64,000 nt of DNA from NCBI GenBank assembly GCA_949130495.1, contig OX422211.1:533358017-533422016 (forward strand), in the 5' to 3' direction. The notes beneath the pieces are model-generated. The model saw only the letters and a list, made by a program, of their open reading frames with translations, was not told the DNA's origin and searched no databases. The translations under genes were made by a program, and so were the position numbers. Origin of the DNA: Sambucus nigra (taxonomy: Eukaryota > Streptophyta > Magnoliopsida > Dipsacales > Adoxaceae). How positions within the stretch are numbered: the stretch's first letter is position 1; each line of letters opens with the position of its first letter. Shown here one piece after another: positions 32,404 through 45,369 of the stretch.

Positions 32404-33481
32404 GAGATCATTAACCAGTTTCTTATTGTACATTATGAACCGTTGTACAAAAGTAAAGTAACATGTTTATCCTTATATATGCTCAAAACATATTCATCCA
32501 AACCCACCCTAAGGCTCCCTAAATCTTCCCAAATGAATGGCCAAAAACCTTATATCATATAGCCTAAGAACAATGAGGTTTAGTCGACTAAAACTTTTAT
32601 TCGTCGATTAAAAGTAAAAGTTTAGTCAACTAAAATTTTTGGGAAATCCCACTAAAACAGGCCAACTTGAAACCAATGGAGGCTTATTTGACTAAACCTC
32701 AAGTTTAGTCGACTAAAAGTGACCGAGATATTTTAAAAATGTGTTTGGTAAAATTTTTGAATGTTTTATCCTAATACACTGACCTTTACCAACATTTGCT
32801 TGACTTTTGACACTGTAAATAAACCTTCATATCAAATAACCAATCCTCAACCAAAGCTTGTGTCATCCTACTTGAGCTTTATAAGAAAGAAACCAAGTAA
32901 CTTAAACCCATTTTCATTTATGTGAGATTCAAAATCAAATCTCCATTATAGAAAAACTCCATTGAAGTAAAGATTCAAACGTCAAACTTACTCTATCCAA
33001 GATTCTAACAAAATGCCATGAGTTCCAAGAAATCAAAACCTAGTCTATCCAAGATACGGACTCCAAACCCATTTAAGCCAAGTTCTTGATAATGCTAAAA
33101 ATGATGCATTTATAGAGAAAGAAAGTTCGACCCATTTCACAAGATTGGTTTTAAATAATAAACCCAACAAATCGAAAAATCCAATTGTGTTTCAAAGTGA
33201 TTTAATCATAAAGTCTTTGTTGAACCAAGTTATCCCAAAACAAAATGTGTGCTCATATTTTAAAACATAAATATCCTAAGACATATATCCAAACTTAAAT
33301 ACCCCCTTGAGCAAAATACATTGGATCACTTCTTTGTTTACTTTTCTAGAAAGAGAAACTAAACCCATTTTACCATTGTTTCAGTAAAGCAACATTCCTT
33401 TACATTTTGGTTACAAATATTATTACTTGTGATTGTGGTAAAATTCATTGCATCTTCTTGATCAATAGTATCATTATTGCA
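32404..33481 (+). mobile_element. Sirevirus-like remnant, copy 2, right part
   Basis: This continues the remnant of 24463-25079 after the target duplication and is the duplicate of 13953-15030. It includes the TTTAGTCGACTAAA palindromes at about 32579-32717. Confidence 0.35.
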
Positions 33482-35419
33482 GGTAGTCACGGTGTTTAAA
33501 TATCTTGGGTTATTATCGAACTTAGGGAATATGACGAATGCTCGTGATGATGAATAGGATAATCGATTAACCCTATGAATGACTCAGAGTAAGAAAGGAA
33601 AAGATGATATTTATTTTCTGACTTGACCTATTAACTAATGAAATTTAAATTTAAGCAATGACTAAACTACGTGTGCAGTAAGAACTAAATTAAACTTTAA
33701 ATATATATGAGAAAATAGAGTCAAGATACACTCCCCCAAACCGTTGGTAATTGAATAGAACATAAAATCTTTAAAAATCTTATTCTCCATTCTAAGAGAC
33801 ATCAAAGACATTCTAAGTATTCGATACATGAGGAATTTACTCTGCACAATATCAAGTCAAGAAATTTATTTAACTGGGATGAGAAATTAACAAGAAGCTA
33901 GTTGCACCCTTAAACGTTTCGGTTACCTAGGGCAATTGAAATTAAAAGACCTATAACCTTTATCTTGATAAAGTTCAAACCTTTTAATGAAGGGCTACTT
34001 TTTATTCACTTTTAAATCCATATATATTACCTAGATTGAGTTCGTTTACCCCAACCTTTTAGAAATCTAGCCTGACATGATAAAACTATAACTAATCATG
34101 ATAACTACGTTGCACAAAATCATTCTTATGTGAAAATTTTAATCAAACCTATAAAAGAGACTTATAACTAAGAAATAATGAATTATAATACAAAAAGATG
34201 AGAGAAATTTAAAGTCATAAAGAAACTATAATTGTATTGAAGAAAACTCTTGAATTCGATGTAAAAGATGAATAATTGATGAAGAAGATTGATCCTATGG
34301 CTCTTGCCTTCAAGAAGCTCTCAAAACCATGTAAAACCTAACTCTCTAATGTCTTGTGTTACAATAGAATATATATCTCACGTTTTGTAAAGTTTTTGCA
34401 CCATGCACAACTCTAATTTTAAGAAATATTAATTTGAAATCCGTCACGCCGAATCGATTTGAAAATTTCCTTCTTCACTGGTCGAACTGGTTCGCTGATT
34501 CCATTATGTTGAGATGGTAATGAGTCTTGATCTTTGATTCGGTTTGGCTTTTCCAATTTACAGAACCGGCCCCCTTATTTTTCCATCAGTTAGTTTTTCC
34601 TTTTCTAGTGAGGGGAACCGATTTTGTTACACTTCTGACGGTTCAGTTCTTTGGATTTTTTCTTCCTTTTCTCTTTGATTTCTTCTCAACTTTGAAGCTT
34701 CATAACTTTGCAATAGGGACTTGGATTTGGATCTCATTTCTTCCCTCACGCTTTTGGACTTAAGGTCTTCAACTTCTTTTCAGGTTCCACATCCGAACTC
34801 TAGATGTAAAATTACTCTTTTACCCTTGACTTTTTTCTTTTATTTCTTTCTTGATTTTTGAGTTTTCTCTTGTCTTCACTTGCATAAAATACCTGCAAAA
34901 TGTAAGAGAAGTACACAAAACTCGATAAAATAGATAGAAGGTGTCTGTAGAAGGGATATGAGATAAATTAACTCAAATGACACTGCACGGGGTAATAAAA
35001 GCCTATAAATTACGGGGATAGATATGAACAATTTTAAGCCTAATAAAACCCCACTAAATTTGAACTTTGATTGTCCCGAGCAATGTGAAAGAATCAAGGA
35101 AAGGTTAAAACACTTAGAAAATATGTTATTGGGATAAAATGTCTCTTTCGCGGGGAATCGATTGCATTTAGCGCATGCAACAAGCCTTTAAACCCCTAGA
35201 TTACCAAAGTAGAACGAGTGGTATCTCGTGAGAGTTTTCAGTGAACATACCCAAAAATTCATTTTCGACTCAAAGAAAAATCAAAATACCTAAAAATTGT
35301 ATAATTTAAACTCTCCAAAAACAGTCACCGTAAATTTATATTCAAGAGTCTCAATTTTTTGTGCGTGTGTGCGAAGTCAAAAATTTAACCGCTAATTTTT
35401 CCCGACTGATCATTACGTT
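33482..35419 (-). repeat. Athila 3' LTR, distal part (copy 2)
   Basis: Homologous to the element's own 5' LTR at 47500-48958 and to copy 1 at 15031-16968. The LTR's far end is not sharply defined; clear homology starts at about 33500. It is interrupted at GTT 35417-35419 by the CACTA element. Confidence 0.75.
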
Positions 35420-36245
35420 CACTACACCAAATCTGCCGAATTGTAATGGTCATTGACCTTGAGAAGTTGGACTTGTCAAGGTCAATGATCGTGATAATTT
35501 GGGGCGAGGCAACTTTTTTTGTCACGGATGTGTCACGGTCATTGACCATGATAAGTTCGTAAGAATTGTCACGGTCGTGTCACGGTCTCGGACCATAACA
35601 CGTTTAGTCACGGTTAATAAACGTGACAAAGTCTTGTACCCTTTTAAAAAAATTATCATGGTCATTGACCGTGGCAAGACCGTGACAAAAATTTTCACGG
35701 TCTTGTCACGATCAATGACCGTGACAATTATGGGCAAAATTGAAAAAAAAATCTGTTGGGCAGTATGGCCACTGCCACTGCCCAGCATTATATTTGTACC
35801 TGTTATATCAACATTGTACCTGTTCAAACATCATATATCCAAATAAACTAGAGATAACACAAATATAAATTCAAAATAGAAACTATTTGAGAACAAACAG
35901 CATCACCATCAATTATCTCAAATCTACAAACTATTTAGCTAGAAAAGTGATTTTGTATCGCGACGCTCGTGGACACCTCCTTATCCTTCCCTTCTCGTCC
36001 GAAGAGCCACATAAGTATAGAGCATATGTGGCCTACCCTCAGGGCCACTCCCTGTTCCCTGAAATAAAATAAAGTAAAATTAGTATCCACCCCGCAAATA
36101 TAGATAAATATAAATATAAATTGAAATTGAAATCGAAATCGAAATTGACATATAAATAAATATACATTACCTGTAGTGTCACCCAAACAGCTAACTAGAG
36201 CTCATATGCAACCTCCTTCCAACTAGTGTACCCCGGGCAATCGTG

Positions 36246-36515
36246 TCAAATGTAATTCCCTTCATATCTGAACACTAAGATAGGCCATAATCCTATGGAG
36301 TTATGCTCTGCAAATTCCTTCCAACCGTTATGTAGCCAAAAATCAGCAGTTGAAGTTGTCAATTCCACCTTCCAATGGTCTCCCATGTTTTGCTAGAGGT
36401 TCCAAGTGGTGGGGTATGGAAAGTGGAATTGACAACTTCAACTAGTGATGTTTGGATACATAACGGTTGGGAGGAATTTGCAGAGCATAGGATTATGGCA
36501 TTTCTTAGTGTTCGG
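36246..36515. pseudogene. Captured B3-domain fragment as inverted repeat, copy 2
   Basis: This is the duplicate of 17795-18064. Here the right arm has no stop in its first part: WKVELTTSTSDVWIHNGWEE, then FAEH before the 8-bp deletion shifts the frame. The left arm reads WKVELTTSTADFWLHNGWKE on the minus strand. The arms match each other better than in copy 1, where two substitutions (TAA in the right arm, CTG for GTG in the left) arose later. The same 60-bp transposase fragment follows at 36516-36575. Confidence 0.75.
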
Positions 36516-36737
36516 ATAGACGAAGAGATTCAGTCTCCTCTCCACAAATAGGACACCCCAAATAACTATGTACTAATCACCTATTAAAGGTAAGAAGCGT
36601 ATATCCATGGATTAGTATAAACAAAACTTAGATGTAGTTGGAATATTTATGTATTAATCTCCTCTCCACACACGCACACTACACAATAGTGAAAATGATA
36701 AGGTGCAAATCAATTAAAAGCATTAAAAATGGATGTT

Positions 36738-39700
36738 TCAGTACAAATTGAAATATTTATTACAAATTGAAAATTGTTTCAAATTCGGGTTATCATAAAA
36801 AATGGATTGATATTCGGTAGGAGTAGCCAAGTCATCCACACTACTATTTAGACGCCTTGGAGCGTGTTGGACAATTGACCACGGCTCGTTGTTGATATAC
36901 TCCGAATAAAACACTTGCTTAACCTTTTGAAATGCACAAATAAACGGCTCATCGCTCACGTGGTCGTTGCTCTTCAACTTGGACAAGTCAACCATGATCA
37001 AATTGGTGACATGATCAACTTTACAAGCATTTTTATCCTCAACTCTTACCAAGTCACAGTAAAATACAACCTCTTTAAAGCTTATATAATCCAATTCAAA
37101 TATATTTTGGATTACACCATAGTAAGTCATTTCAGCTTCAACGAGGTTTTTATCTTTTGCGCTCGCTCGAAAGAAAGTAAGAGCCTTGTATGAAATTCTC
37201 AAGTTCTGTACATTTGTACTTTCCTCGTACACTTTAGCGCCGAAAAAGGTAACCGTTCAATCGATACTTTTTGTACTCTTGTGCCATGAACAAGGGTCCA
37301 GTGGCTAGACGAGCAAGCCTTGATGTCGCATCACCCGTCTTTAGGAGCTGAGAATATAGATAAATTAATTATATTAGTGGTAAAATTTGAGTGTAATGTA
37401 ATGTTATATAACGACTATTTTCATTATAATTACCTCCTGTGTCAACCATAGACTAAATTCGTTGTCTGATTGTACCATTATTTTTCGTCTTTTATTGTTC
37501 TCACAGGCTTCATATTTTCTGCATATTACAAAATTAATCATCTATAAAATAATCTAAAATAATGTTAAACATTATAATAATTGAAACTTACTTTTTCCAT
37601 TCTTTGACATCTTCATGTGTGTCAAATAGATAACGAGCTACTTGTTCGTGTTCCAAGCTCGTTAATTTCACTCGTTTTCCCATCACATGACCACCATCAT
37701 CGACGAACTCATCAGTGTCATCAACGCTGGTCGAGTCAGGCATATATTCCCGAGTATATATTGATGACTCCATGGTGATGTATTCATCTGCAATTGATCC
37801 TACAATATATCGCGTATTCTTGACGTAATCTTTAAAAACTTTCATTAATCTTTCAAACGGATACATCCACTGATATCTAACTAGACCACAAAGAAGTGTC
37901 TCGTCACATAGGTGTACCAACAAGTGAACACTTATGTCAAAGAATGTTGGGGGAAAGTACTTATCCAATACACAAATCGCTTCGATCACAGCCAATTTTG
38001 CGGCCCCTATGTGTTCTCGATTCACTACCTTCTCACACAAGAGGGAGAAGGTAATACTAATTTGCATAATAGCCCTACGCAAATCGTTGTGCTTAGAGAA
38101 ACAATGCTTAAACAATAGAGGAACCAATTGCATGATCACCTGCCAATTGTGGGACTTACACTTATGTAAATCATGAGTAGCATAATTCCCAATCCTTTGC
38201 AAGTTGGACGAAAAAGTAAATGGGCCCTTCAAATTATACATTGTGTCTAGAAGCACCTTCCTTTCCCCACTCGCCAAAGTAAACACACCAGGGGGAGTTA
38301 TTATCCTTCCCCTACTATCTTCTTTCAACCATAGTTGTGGCTCAAGTTTTAACGATTTAAGGTCTTTTCGTGCATTTTCTCCATCCTTCGAATGACTCCC
38401 CCCAAGGCAAGTACCCACAATATGTTCAGCGAAGTTCTTCTATGTATGCATCACATCCAATACATGGCGCACCGGGTTATTCTTCCAATAAGGCAAGTCA
38501 AATAAAATTGACCTCCGAGACCATACCTTTCTTATCTCAGTTTCATTCCCAGTTGGGGTTTTCTTATGCTTGACGTTCTTAAATTTAGGATTCTCACCTG
38601 GAATATTAGGGCCACATTCATAAGATTTACTTTCAATTTCTGAACCCAAAATTTGTCTCGGCGGTAGCCTATGTTCAACTCCGCCTAATATAAAATGGAA
38701 CCTTTCTCAGATCTGAAACTATGAGCTGGGGGTAAAAAACCTCCTGTGGAGATGGTATACATTTTTTAATCTAGAGTATAGACGAAGAGATTCAGTCTCT
38801 TCTCCACAAATAGGACACCCCGAATAACCATGTACTACACAACAGGATAATGTCCCATAAGCTGGAAAATCATGAATTGCCCACATCAACATAGCTTTCA
38901 GTGTAAACTCTTCTTTTCTAAAAGAGTAAAATGATTGCACACCCTCTTCCCACAACTCATTTAATTCTTTTACCAAAGGAGCCAGGTAGACGTCAATTTC
39001 ATCACTTGGTGCCTTTGGCCCAGGTATCAACAAAGCCATCATAAAAAATTCAGGTCTCATACACTGTGAAGGAGGGAGGTTGAGTGGGGATAGAATCACT
39101 GGCCATACACTTTGATTGGTGCTTAGATTTCCAAATGGATTGAAACCATCTATTGATATAGCCAAACGAATGTTACATTATTCTCGAGCAAAATCGGGAT
39201 ACTCAAAATTCATCCTCCGCCAGGCAGTAGAATCAATAGGATGACGCATGATATTACCCCCTACTTCTGCCCTAGCATGCCAAGTCATTGCCTCTGTAAT
39301 TCATGGTACTGTGAAAAATCACTTTAATCTAGGCCCAACGGGAAAATATTTCAATACTTTTTGAGGCACTTTTGAGCTTGTGCTTCCTTACTAGTAGATT
39401 GGACATATATAGGTTCATCGCATATCGGACAACGATCGAGATTTTCATACTCCTTTCGGTATAGTATGCAGTCATACACACAAGCATGAATCAATTCATA
39501 CTTTATTCCCAAACCTTTCAAATTGTTTTTCATAACAAGATAGCTATTTAGAAGTGTATTCACCTTGGGTAATAAGCCCTTCACCCATTTCAAAATTCCT
39601 GTCACGCTATTGCCAGACAAACCGTACTGCATCTTCAAACTGTGCAAAATAACCATGGCATGTAAATTTGTTTGATCTTTCTCACAGCGAGAGTATAACC

Positions 39701-39820
39701 ATTGGGTCGCCTTGAATTTTAAATTTTAGTAGTCATCGTCAAGTTTTATCATGTTATCTTCACGAGCACTTGAATCTTCTACATCATCAGTAACCTCATT
39801 CTCCTCTGCTTCATAAAGAA
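36738..39820 (-). pseudogene. CACTA TNP2-type transposase, copy 2
   Basis: Same domain order as copy 1. The C-terminal DUF4218-like exon is open for 276 codons (37588-38418), from MGTCLGGSHSKDG through FDISVHLLVHLCDETLLCG and RYQWMYPFERLMKV to DVKEWKK. The segment 39351-39656 is open where copy 1 has TGA. However, the N-terminal part carries a stop (DDY*) at about 39728 where copy 1 has a glutamine codon. Neither copy is intact. Confidence 0.9.
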
Positions 39821-40011
39821 TTATCACGGTCATTGACCATGACAAGTAAATTTGTCACGGACTTGTCACGGTCAATGACCGTGATAATTCTTTGTCACGA
39901 TCGTGTCAACGTCATTGACCGTGACACAAAATGCGTGTTTGTTATCACGGTCAATGACCTTGACAAGGGTGGCCGGCTAAAAGGTGATAATTTGGTCATT
40001 TTGGTGTAGTG

Positions 40012-41174
40012 GTTACTTTTTCAAAAATTCGTTTTGATTTAAATGCTCATGGAATACTCTAAAAAATGAATCACTTGGATTGTGGCTAGTTCTCTTTGTA
40101 TGCGTGATATATAAGAGTAAACATAATGGACACAATTTCACGAACATGAATTTGAAAGACCGATTGTTTATGATGAAAAGATCTCTTCATCGGAATACGG
40201 TCAATGGAAAAGGGGAGACATTGCCTCTTATTCACACCAATTAATCTCTCATCTTATATTTTCGTGTCTTATCTCTCCTCGCGATAATTAATTTCAAAAT
40301 TTGGACTCAGTTAGGACTTTCTCAGGTTATAAGGTGTATTGGGTAAATTTAGGAATGGTTGGGAAATTTGGAATTGGAAAATGATCTCATGATGTCCATT
40401 AGTGCTTTTTCAGGCTTTCGCTCATTTTTCTCTCCTTTTTTTTCAATTTTTTCACATTTTTCTCTTCTTGTTGTGTTTTTTGAGCATTTTTCTTTTTTTT
40501 TTCATTCCCCTTTTTGTTCACTTTTCGGACGTAATTGATGAATGTTCAATTTTCACAATTCAAGGCCAATTGGATTTTTTGGGGGTTACAAATGAAATTT
40601 GACAAATTAAATCGGTTCAATTGGGTTGCAAATGGATAATTTTTCACAACTTTTTGTGGCTAATATTTTTGGGTAAGCAAATGATTGTATAACTTCATTT
40701 ATTGGAATTACTCATTATTTTACCATATGCGCCTCGAGATTAGTTTAGTTTTGAGATATTTTAGCGTGTTTTCAAGACAACATCTCACACGTTTCCCATA
40801 ACCGATCAAAATAAAGGAATCAAGATCCTCAAAGATTATTTTAAACGCTAAATTGAACTTTGAGTTAATCATTAACTCGAATTGATTTAAGTACTCACAA
40901 AAATCGATAGGCTCAAAATCTCACCGAGTTAATTAATCTCCACATTTATTCGTAAAGTCTTTAATTTTTATTCAATTTCCATCTTTTGTCAATTTCGGCT
41001 TTGTACATTTGGAACTTTTACAAGTTGAGCCTCTAAACAAATTTTTAGTGATATATTTGAAAATTTTAAATTCTAATTTTTATTTATTTTGAAGAAAAAT
41101 ATTTTTGACTTTTCAAAAATTTCATTTTTTTTTAAATTTGGGCATTTGGAAATTAGTGAAAGTTTTAAAGCGCA
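40012..41174 (-). repeat. Athila 3' LTR, proximal part
   Basis: The LTR continues after the CACTA target duplication and ends at AAGCGCA (41174) next to the polypurine tract. The LTR would be about 3.1 kb without the CACTA, longer than most Athila LTRs, so further insertions may be included. The duplication breakpoint is at 40981. Confidence 0.6.
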
Positions 41175-41180
41175 TGCGTA

Positions 41181-41195
41181 CCCCCCCTCCCCCGG
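41181..41195 (-). other. Athila polypurine tract
   Basis: On the minus strand CCGGGGGAGGGGGGG lies six bases upstream of the 3' LTR start. Its composition and position fit the plus-strand primer of the element. Confidence 0.75.
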
Positions 41196-41399
41196 AACTT
41201 AGGCTTTTGCAGAGTCCCTATGCAAAAGGACTAAAATCCAAACAAAAGGAGGGTGTATAAAAATGAACAAGGGCTAAAATGCAAATTGTTTTTATATTAA
41301 TAGAAAAAACAAATACAATCCATAGAAAGATTACATAGTCCCTTGAAAACAAGATATACCATAAAGAACCAAAACAATAACTACATAAGAAATAAATAA

Positions 41400-41710
41400 G
41401 GAACCAACCCTAAGAGCAGGTCCTATTATGGAGGAGGGTGAAATGTGTCGGACGCGCTAGGATCGTAGGGGTTGTAATAGTATGTCGGTAGAGAGACGTC
41501 GGCCCCTACATGCAAGCGGTAAATTTTAGCTTGAAGTCGAATCATCATCCTAGTGTCACACTCATAGTTGCGCTCAAAGTTAGTAAAATAGTTTTCCACA
41601 AAGTCGATTCGTTGTGAAATTACTATTGTGTTGAAGTGAGCTTCATCGAATTCCCCCTGGCTCATAATCCGCCTCCTCACTTTCCTTCTCCCCTCCATAG
41701 AAACATCTTC
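41400..41710 (-). pseudogene. Athila post-integrase frame
   Basis: A 90-codon frame begins MEGRRKVRRRIMSQGEFDEA and includes QRIDFVENYFTNFERNYECD and a proline/tyrosine-rich end. A short coiled-coil-like frame downstream of integrase is common in Athila elements, where an env-like region may lie. Its function is unknown. Confidence 0.45.
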
Positions 41711-42270
41711 ATCCGCCAGAGGGGAGTGTATAACATCCCATTACTGTTCACTCCATATTCGTGATTCTTGCACAATTTGGCCTGATAACCAAATTGTGTT
41801 GGCTTCTTCATTACACGCCTCTAAATATGGATTTAGGCGTTTCCCATTAACCTTTAATTTTTCTCCACCTTTGGATCTTCCAATTCAACGGCACTGTGGG
41901 GGAACACCTCTCTCACTATGAGTGAGCCGTCCATCGCGAATGTAATTTATCAGGAAACTAATGTAGATGGGAGTTGTAGAGAAACACCTTTGACCCGAAT
42001 GAAACTCCTTGCATCGGATAATTCTATTAAGTGCGAGTTACATCCTCTCTTTGCATATTTTTGCATTCTCATACGCATTATTGCGCATCTCTTCCAACTC
42101 ATTCAATTCAAGCTTCCGTAGTTCAATGTATTGATTGCCCAATAGGATTTGTATTCTAGATCCACGGGGATATGGAAAGGCTTTCCATACACACAGCGAA
42201 ACGGGGGCATCCCAAGGGGGTTCTTATATGCGATTTTATAGGGCCATAGCGAATCGTTCAATCGGAAGGA
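41711..42270 (-). pseudogene. Athila integrase C-terminus, degenerate
   Basis: This stretch should encode the C-terminal part of integrase and the spacer. Fragments such as a GRLNPYLE-like motif (minus strand near 41840) suggest the usual Athila tail, but stops prevent a firm reading. Confidence 0.4.
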
Positions 42271-43150
42271 CTAATATTTTCGATCAGGATCGACGATCTT
42301 TTCAAGAATATGCTTGCTTTCACGATTTGCTAACTCATCTTGCCCATTCGATTGGGGGTAATAATTCATCCCGACCTTGTGGGTGACCCCATACTTTCTC
42401 ATAAGTTTTGAAAATGGATGATTGAAAAAGTGTTTGCCATTGTCGCTAATAATTGCACTCGTATCCCCAAAGTGAGAAAGTATGCGTTCTTGCAAGAACT
42501 TAATCACCACCTTATTGTCATTAGTCTTAGTAGCTATGGCCTCAACCCATTTTGACACATAGTCTACCATGACTAGGATGTATAAAAAACCAAAGGAAGG
42601 GAGAAAAGAGTCCCATAAATTCAATACCCCAACAATCAAATATCTTAATGACCAGTATGGGGTCAATGGCATCATGTCTCGTCGAGTGATGGCTCCCATA
42701 CTTTGGCATTTGTAACAAGATTTCAATAAGCATTAACATACTGAAAAATTATGGGCCAATAGAGGAAGTTTAGAAGGATCTTAAAGGCCTTCTTATTAGC
42801 CGAAAAATAGCCTACAGATGCTCCTGTATGACAAACACGAATGATGCTAGGAATCTCGTCATCCGGAACACATCATCAGATGATTTGGTCTGCGCAATAC
42901 TTAAATAAATATGGATCGTCATCGAAAAACATACGTGACCAAGTGACAAATTTCTTTCTCTCTTTCGGTATCCAATCAGAAGGAACGGATCCTATGACAA
43001 GGTAGTTAACTATGTTCGCAAACCAGGGGAGAGGAGAAGTGGTAAATAACTTCTCATCCAAAAAATATTCCTCTATGGGTATGGGATCACTAGGCACATC
43101 GGACGAAAGCCGGGATAAATGATCGGTAATGACATTTTCTACACTTTTCT
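42271..43150 (-). pseudogene. Athila integrase
   Basis: The zinc region includes LPWFANIVNYLVIGSVPSDW, DPYLFKYCADQII and SCYKCQSMGAITRRDMMPL. The catalytic core at 42271-42726 reads YILVMVDYVSKWVEAIATK, HFGDTSAIISDNGKHFFNH and YYPQSNGQDELANRESKHIL. The second aspartate (ISDNG) and the glutamate line are present. The first aspartate line reads CWGIEFMG, with Glu in place of Asp. Frame changes separate the zinc region from the core. Confidence 0.88.
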
Positions 43151-43179
43151 TATCTTTTACTGTAGGAGTAGGATCAACC

Positions 43180-44540
43180 TTATGAGGTGCGTCTTAGCAT
43201 CCTTTTTGGAAAGGAGATATTTAAGCGTCGCGTGGTCGGCAAAGCAAGTGCTTGGAAAACAGATGATGTAAGAGCGAAATTTATCTAGGGAAAAAACTAC
43301 GGCTAGCAATTCTTTCTCCGTGGTGGAGTAATTGAGTTGTGGTTCGATTAGAGTTCAACTAAAGTAGTAGATAACATGAGCATATTTATATTTTCTTGGT
43401 CCCAATATATCCCCTATAGCATAATCACTCGCATCACACATAAGCTCGAATGGAATGTACCAATTCGTAGCTTGCATAATAGCGACGCAAACAAGCATGT
43501 TATTCAATTTATCAAAATCATTTTAGCATGCTTCATTCCACTCAAGGGGCATCCTTCATAAGGAGGTTACTCAAGGGTCTAGCGATGACACTAAAATCCT
43601 TGATAAACCACCGATAAAAACTCGCATGGCCCAAGAAAGAGCGCACATCCTTTAGAGATTTAGATGGGGAAATCTCGGTTATGGCATCTATTTTTTCCCT
43701 ATCAACCTCAATTCATTTGGATGACACTATGCGACCAAGAACTATTCCTTCGATAACCATGAAATGGAACTTGTCCCAATTGAGTACTAACTTCTTTTCC
43801 ATATAACAGACTAACACTTTTTCAAGATTCGCAAGACAAAGGTCAAAAGAGGGGCAAAAAATGCTAAAGCCATCCATAAAAACCTCATGGCTTCTTTCAA
43901 CCATGTCGCTAAAGAGAATAAGCATGCACCTTTGAAAATCACAGGGGCATTGCATAATTCAAATGGCATACGTAGTCTTCTCTTGATCAAGCACAACTAC
44001 CTCAATTTGGTTATATCCGAAATAATCGTCAAGGAAGAAATAGAATGGGTGTCCTGCTACTCGCTCTAGCATTTTATCGATGAATGGAAAAGGGAAATAA
44101 TTATTTTTTGTGCCGGGATTGAGATTCCACTAATCAATGAAAATACACCACCTGGTGGTGGTACGTTGGGGAATTATCTCACCCTTGGCATTCTTGACCA
44201 CAATCATTCATGACTTCTTTGGGACAACTTAGATAGGACTCACCCATTTGCTATCCGAGATTGGATAAATGATACTTAGGTCCAATAGCTTAATGATCTC
44301 CTCTCTCACTACTTTTTTCATAGTGGGGGGTTCAATGGCCGTTGCATATTCCTCGAGGGCTTCACGTCCTCCTCGAGGTGGATTTTATGGGTAAGAATCA
44401 CGGGACTTATACGTTTCAAATATGTAATGCTCCAACAAAAAGAACTTCGGTGCTTCCTCAAAATTTCTAATAATCTACCCTCTTGCTCTTTATCTAGGCT
44501 AGAGGAGACAACAACGAAAAATGTATCATTCTCTCCCAAA
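43180..44540 (-). pseudogene. Athila reverse transcriptase and RNase H
   Basis: The RT N-terminus (44318-44539) reads SSSLDKEQEGRLLEILRKHR and THKIHLEEDVKPSRNMQRPL. The palm at 43713-43996 includes MPFELCNAP, DFQRCMLILFSDMVERSHEV, FMDGFSIF and LVLNWDKFHFMVIEGIVLG. The active-site pair is D-G rather than D-D, so the enzyme would be dead. RNase H at 43200-43600 shows PFELMCDASDYAIG and ATLKYLLSKKDAKTHL with stops. Confidence 0.9.
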
Positions 44541-44686
44541 TAGGAATATTTTACATTGGAGGGTAGTTTCTTTAATTCGAGGGTTGGAAATTTTCAATCG
44601 GAGGAAATTGAATGTGACTCCCTCGCGAGTAACTCCTTAAATCTAGAAATCCAATTTACATATATTATGTCCTCATCTGACGCTCT

Positions 44687-45363
44687 CTAGTCTAATATCT
44701 CTCTCAACTCCTCCACCTCCCTCTCAAAGTCCGTGTACGTCAAGTCACTCTTACTACTCAAAATAAGGCACGCTCCCAAGGCATCCCTACCGATATTTCC
44801 CTCTATGTGCTCCTCTACTATCTCCTCGATAAGATCTACCATGTTAAAATATTTCCACTTGCCTAGAGATATTGAAAATTTCGTGTCATGGGTCTTGTTC
44901 CCAAATGTGAGTTGCATTTTCCCATTTTGAGTGTTGATCAATGTGTTAGACATAACAAAGAATGGGTGGCCTAGGATGAAGGGAACATGATTTCTCGAGG
45001 GGATGGAGGGCTTCGTGTCCCAAATGATAAATCTATTGAGAAGTAGAAAGTGTCCACTTAGACTATCACATCCTCGACGATCCTTCGAGGTATTTTAAAT
45101 GTACGATTCGCGAGTTAGAGAGTGGTTGATGTGGGCTTGAGGTCCCCCAAATCTAGTTTCCTATATATCGAATAAGGGAGAATGTTGACACTCACCCCTA
45201 AATCAAGCAAAGCTTTTTCTATTGGATTCTCTCCACTGATGCACGAGATGATAGGTGAACCCGGATCTTTAAACTTGGGTGGGAGGTAATTAAGTAGAAC
45301 GGAACTCAAACTTTGTGCTAGGAAAACGTTCTTCTTCACCTTTAGCCTTGTTTTCACCATCAA
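44687..45363 (-). pseudogene. Athila protease region
   Basis: The frame 45115-45363 reads LPPKFKDPGSPIISCISGEN, then KALLDLGVSVNILPYSIYRK and LDLGDLKPTSTTL. DLG in place of the retropepsin DTG/DSG is normal for Athila. The following segment (44687-44953) is the conserved spacer with MSNTLINTQNGKMQLTFGNK. Stops separate the two. Confidence 0.85.
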
Positions 45364-45369
45364 TAAGTC

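Larger units (their letters stand above)
35420..40011 (-). mobile_element. CACTA (En/Spm) transposon, copy 2
   Basis: The element has the same termini, length (4592 bp) and GTT target duplication (35417-35419 and 40012-40014) as copy 1, from which it derives by segmental duplication rather than transposition. The left subterminal palindromes lie at 35441-35740 and the right ones at 39819-39966. Its B3 inverted repeat and the C-terminal transposase frame are better preserved than in copy 1. Confidence 0.95.
22555..40981. repeat. Segmental tandem duplication, copy 2
   Basis: This repeats 11432-22531 in direct orientation. After subtracting the 7324-bp LTR retrotransposon and its 5-bp target duplication, the length is 11,098 bp against 11,100 bp for copy 1. 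Beyond 40981 the sequence continues into the Athila LTR and body, whereas copy 1 is continuous on its left with the Tat gag. The event is therefore a simple head-to-tail duplication. Confidence 0.95.

Noticed and set aside
22555..40981. A second independent transposition of the CACTA and Tat elements
   Set aside because: Flanking sequence and even the target duplications are shared beyond the element ends, so the copies come from one segmental duplication.
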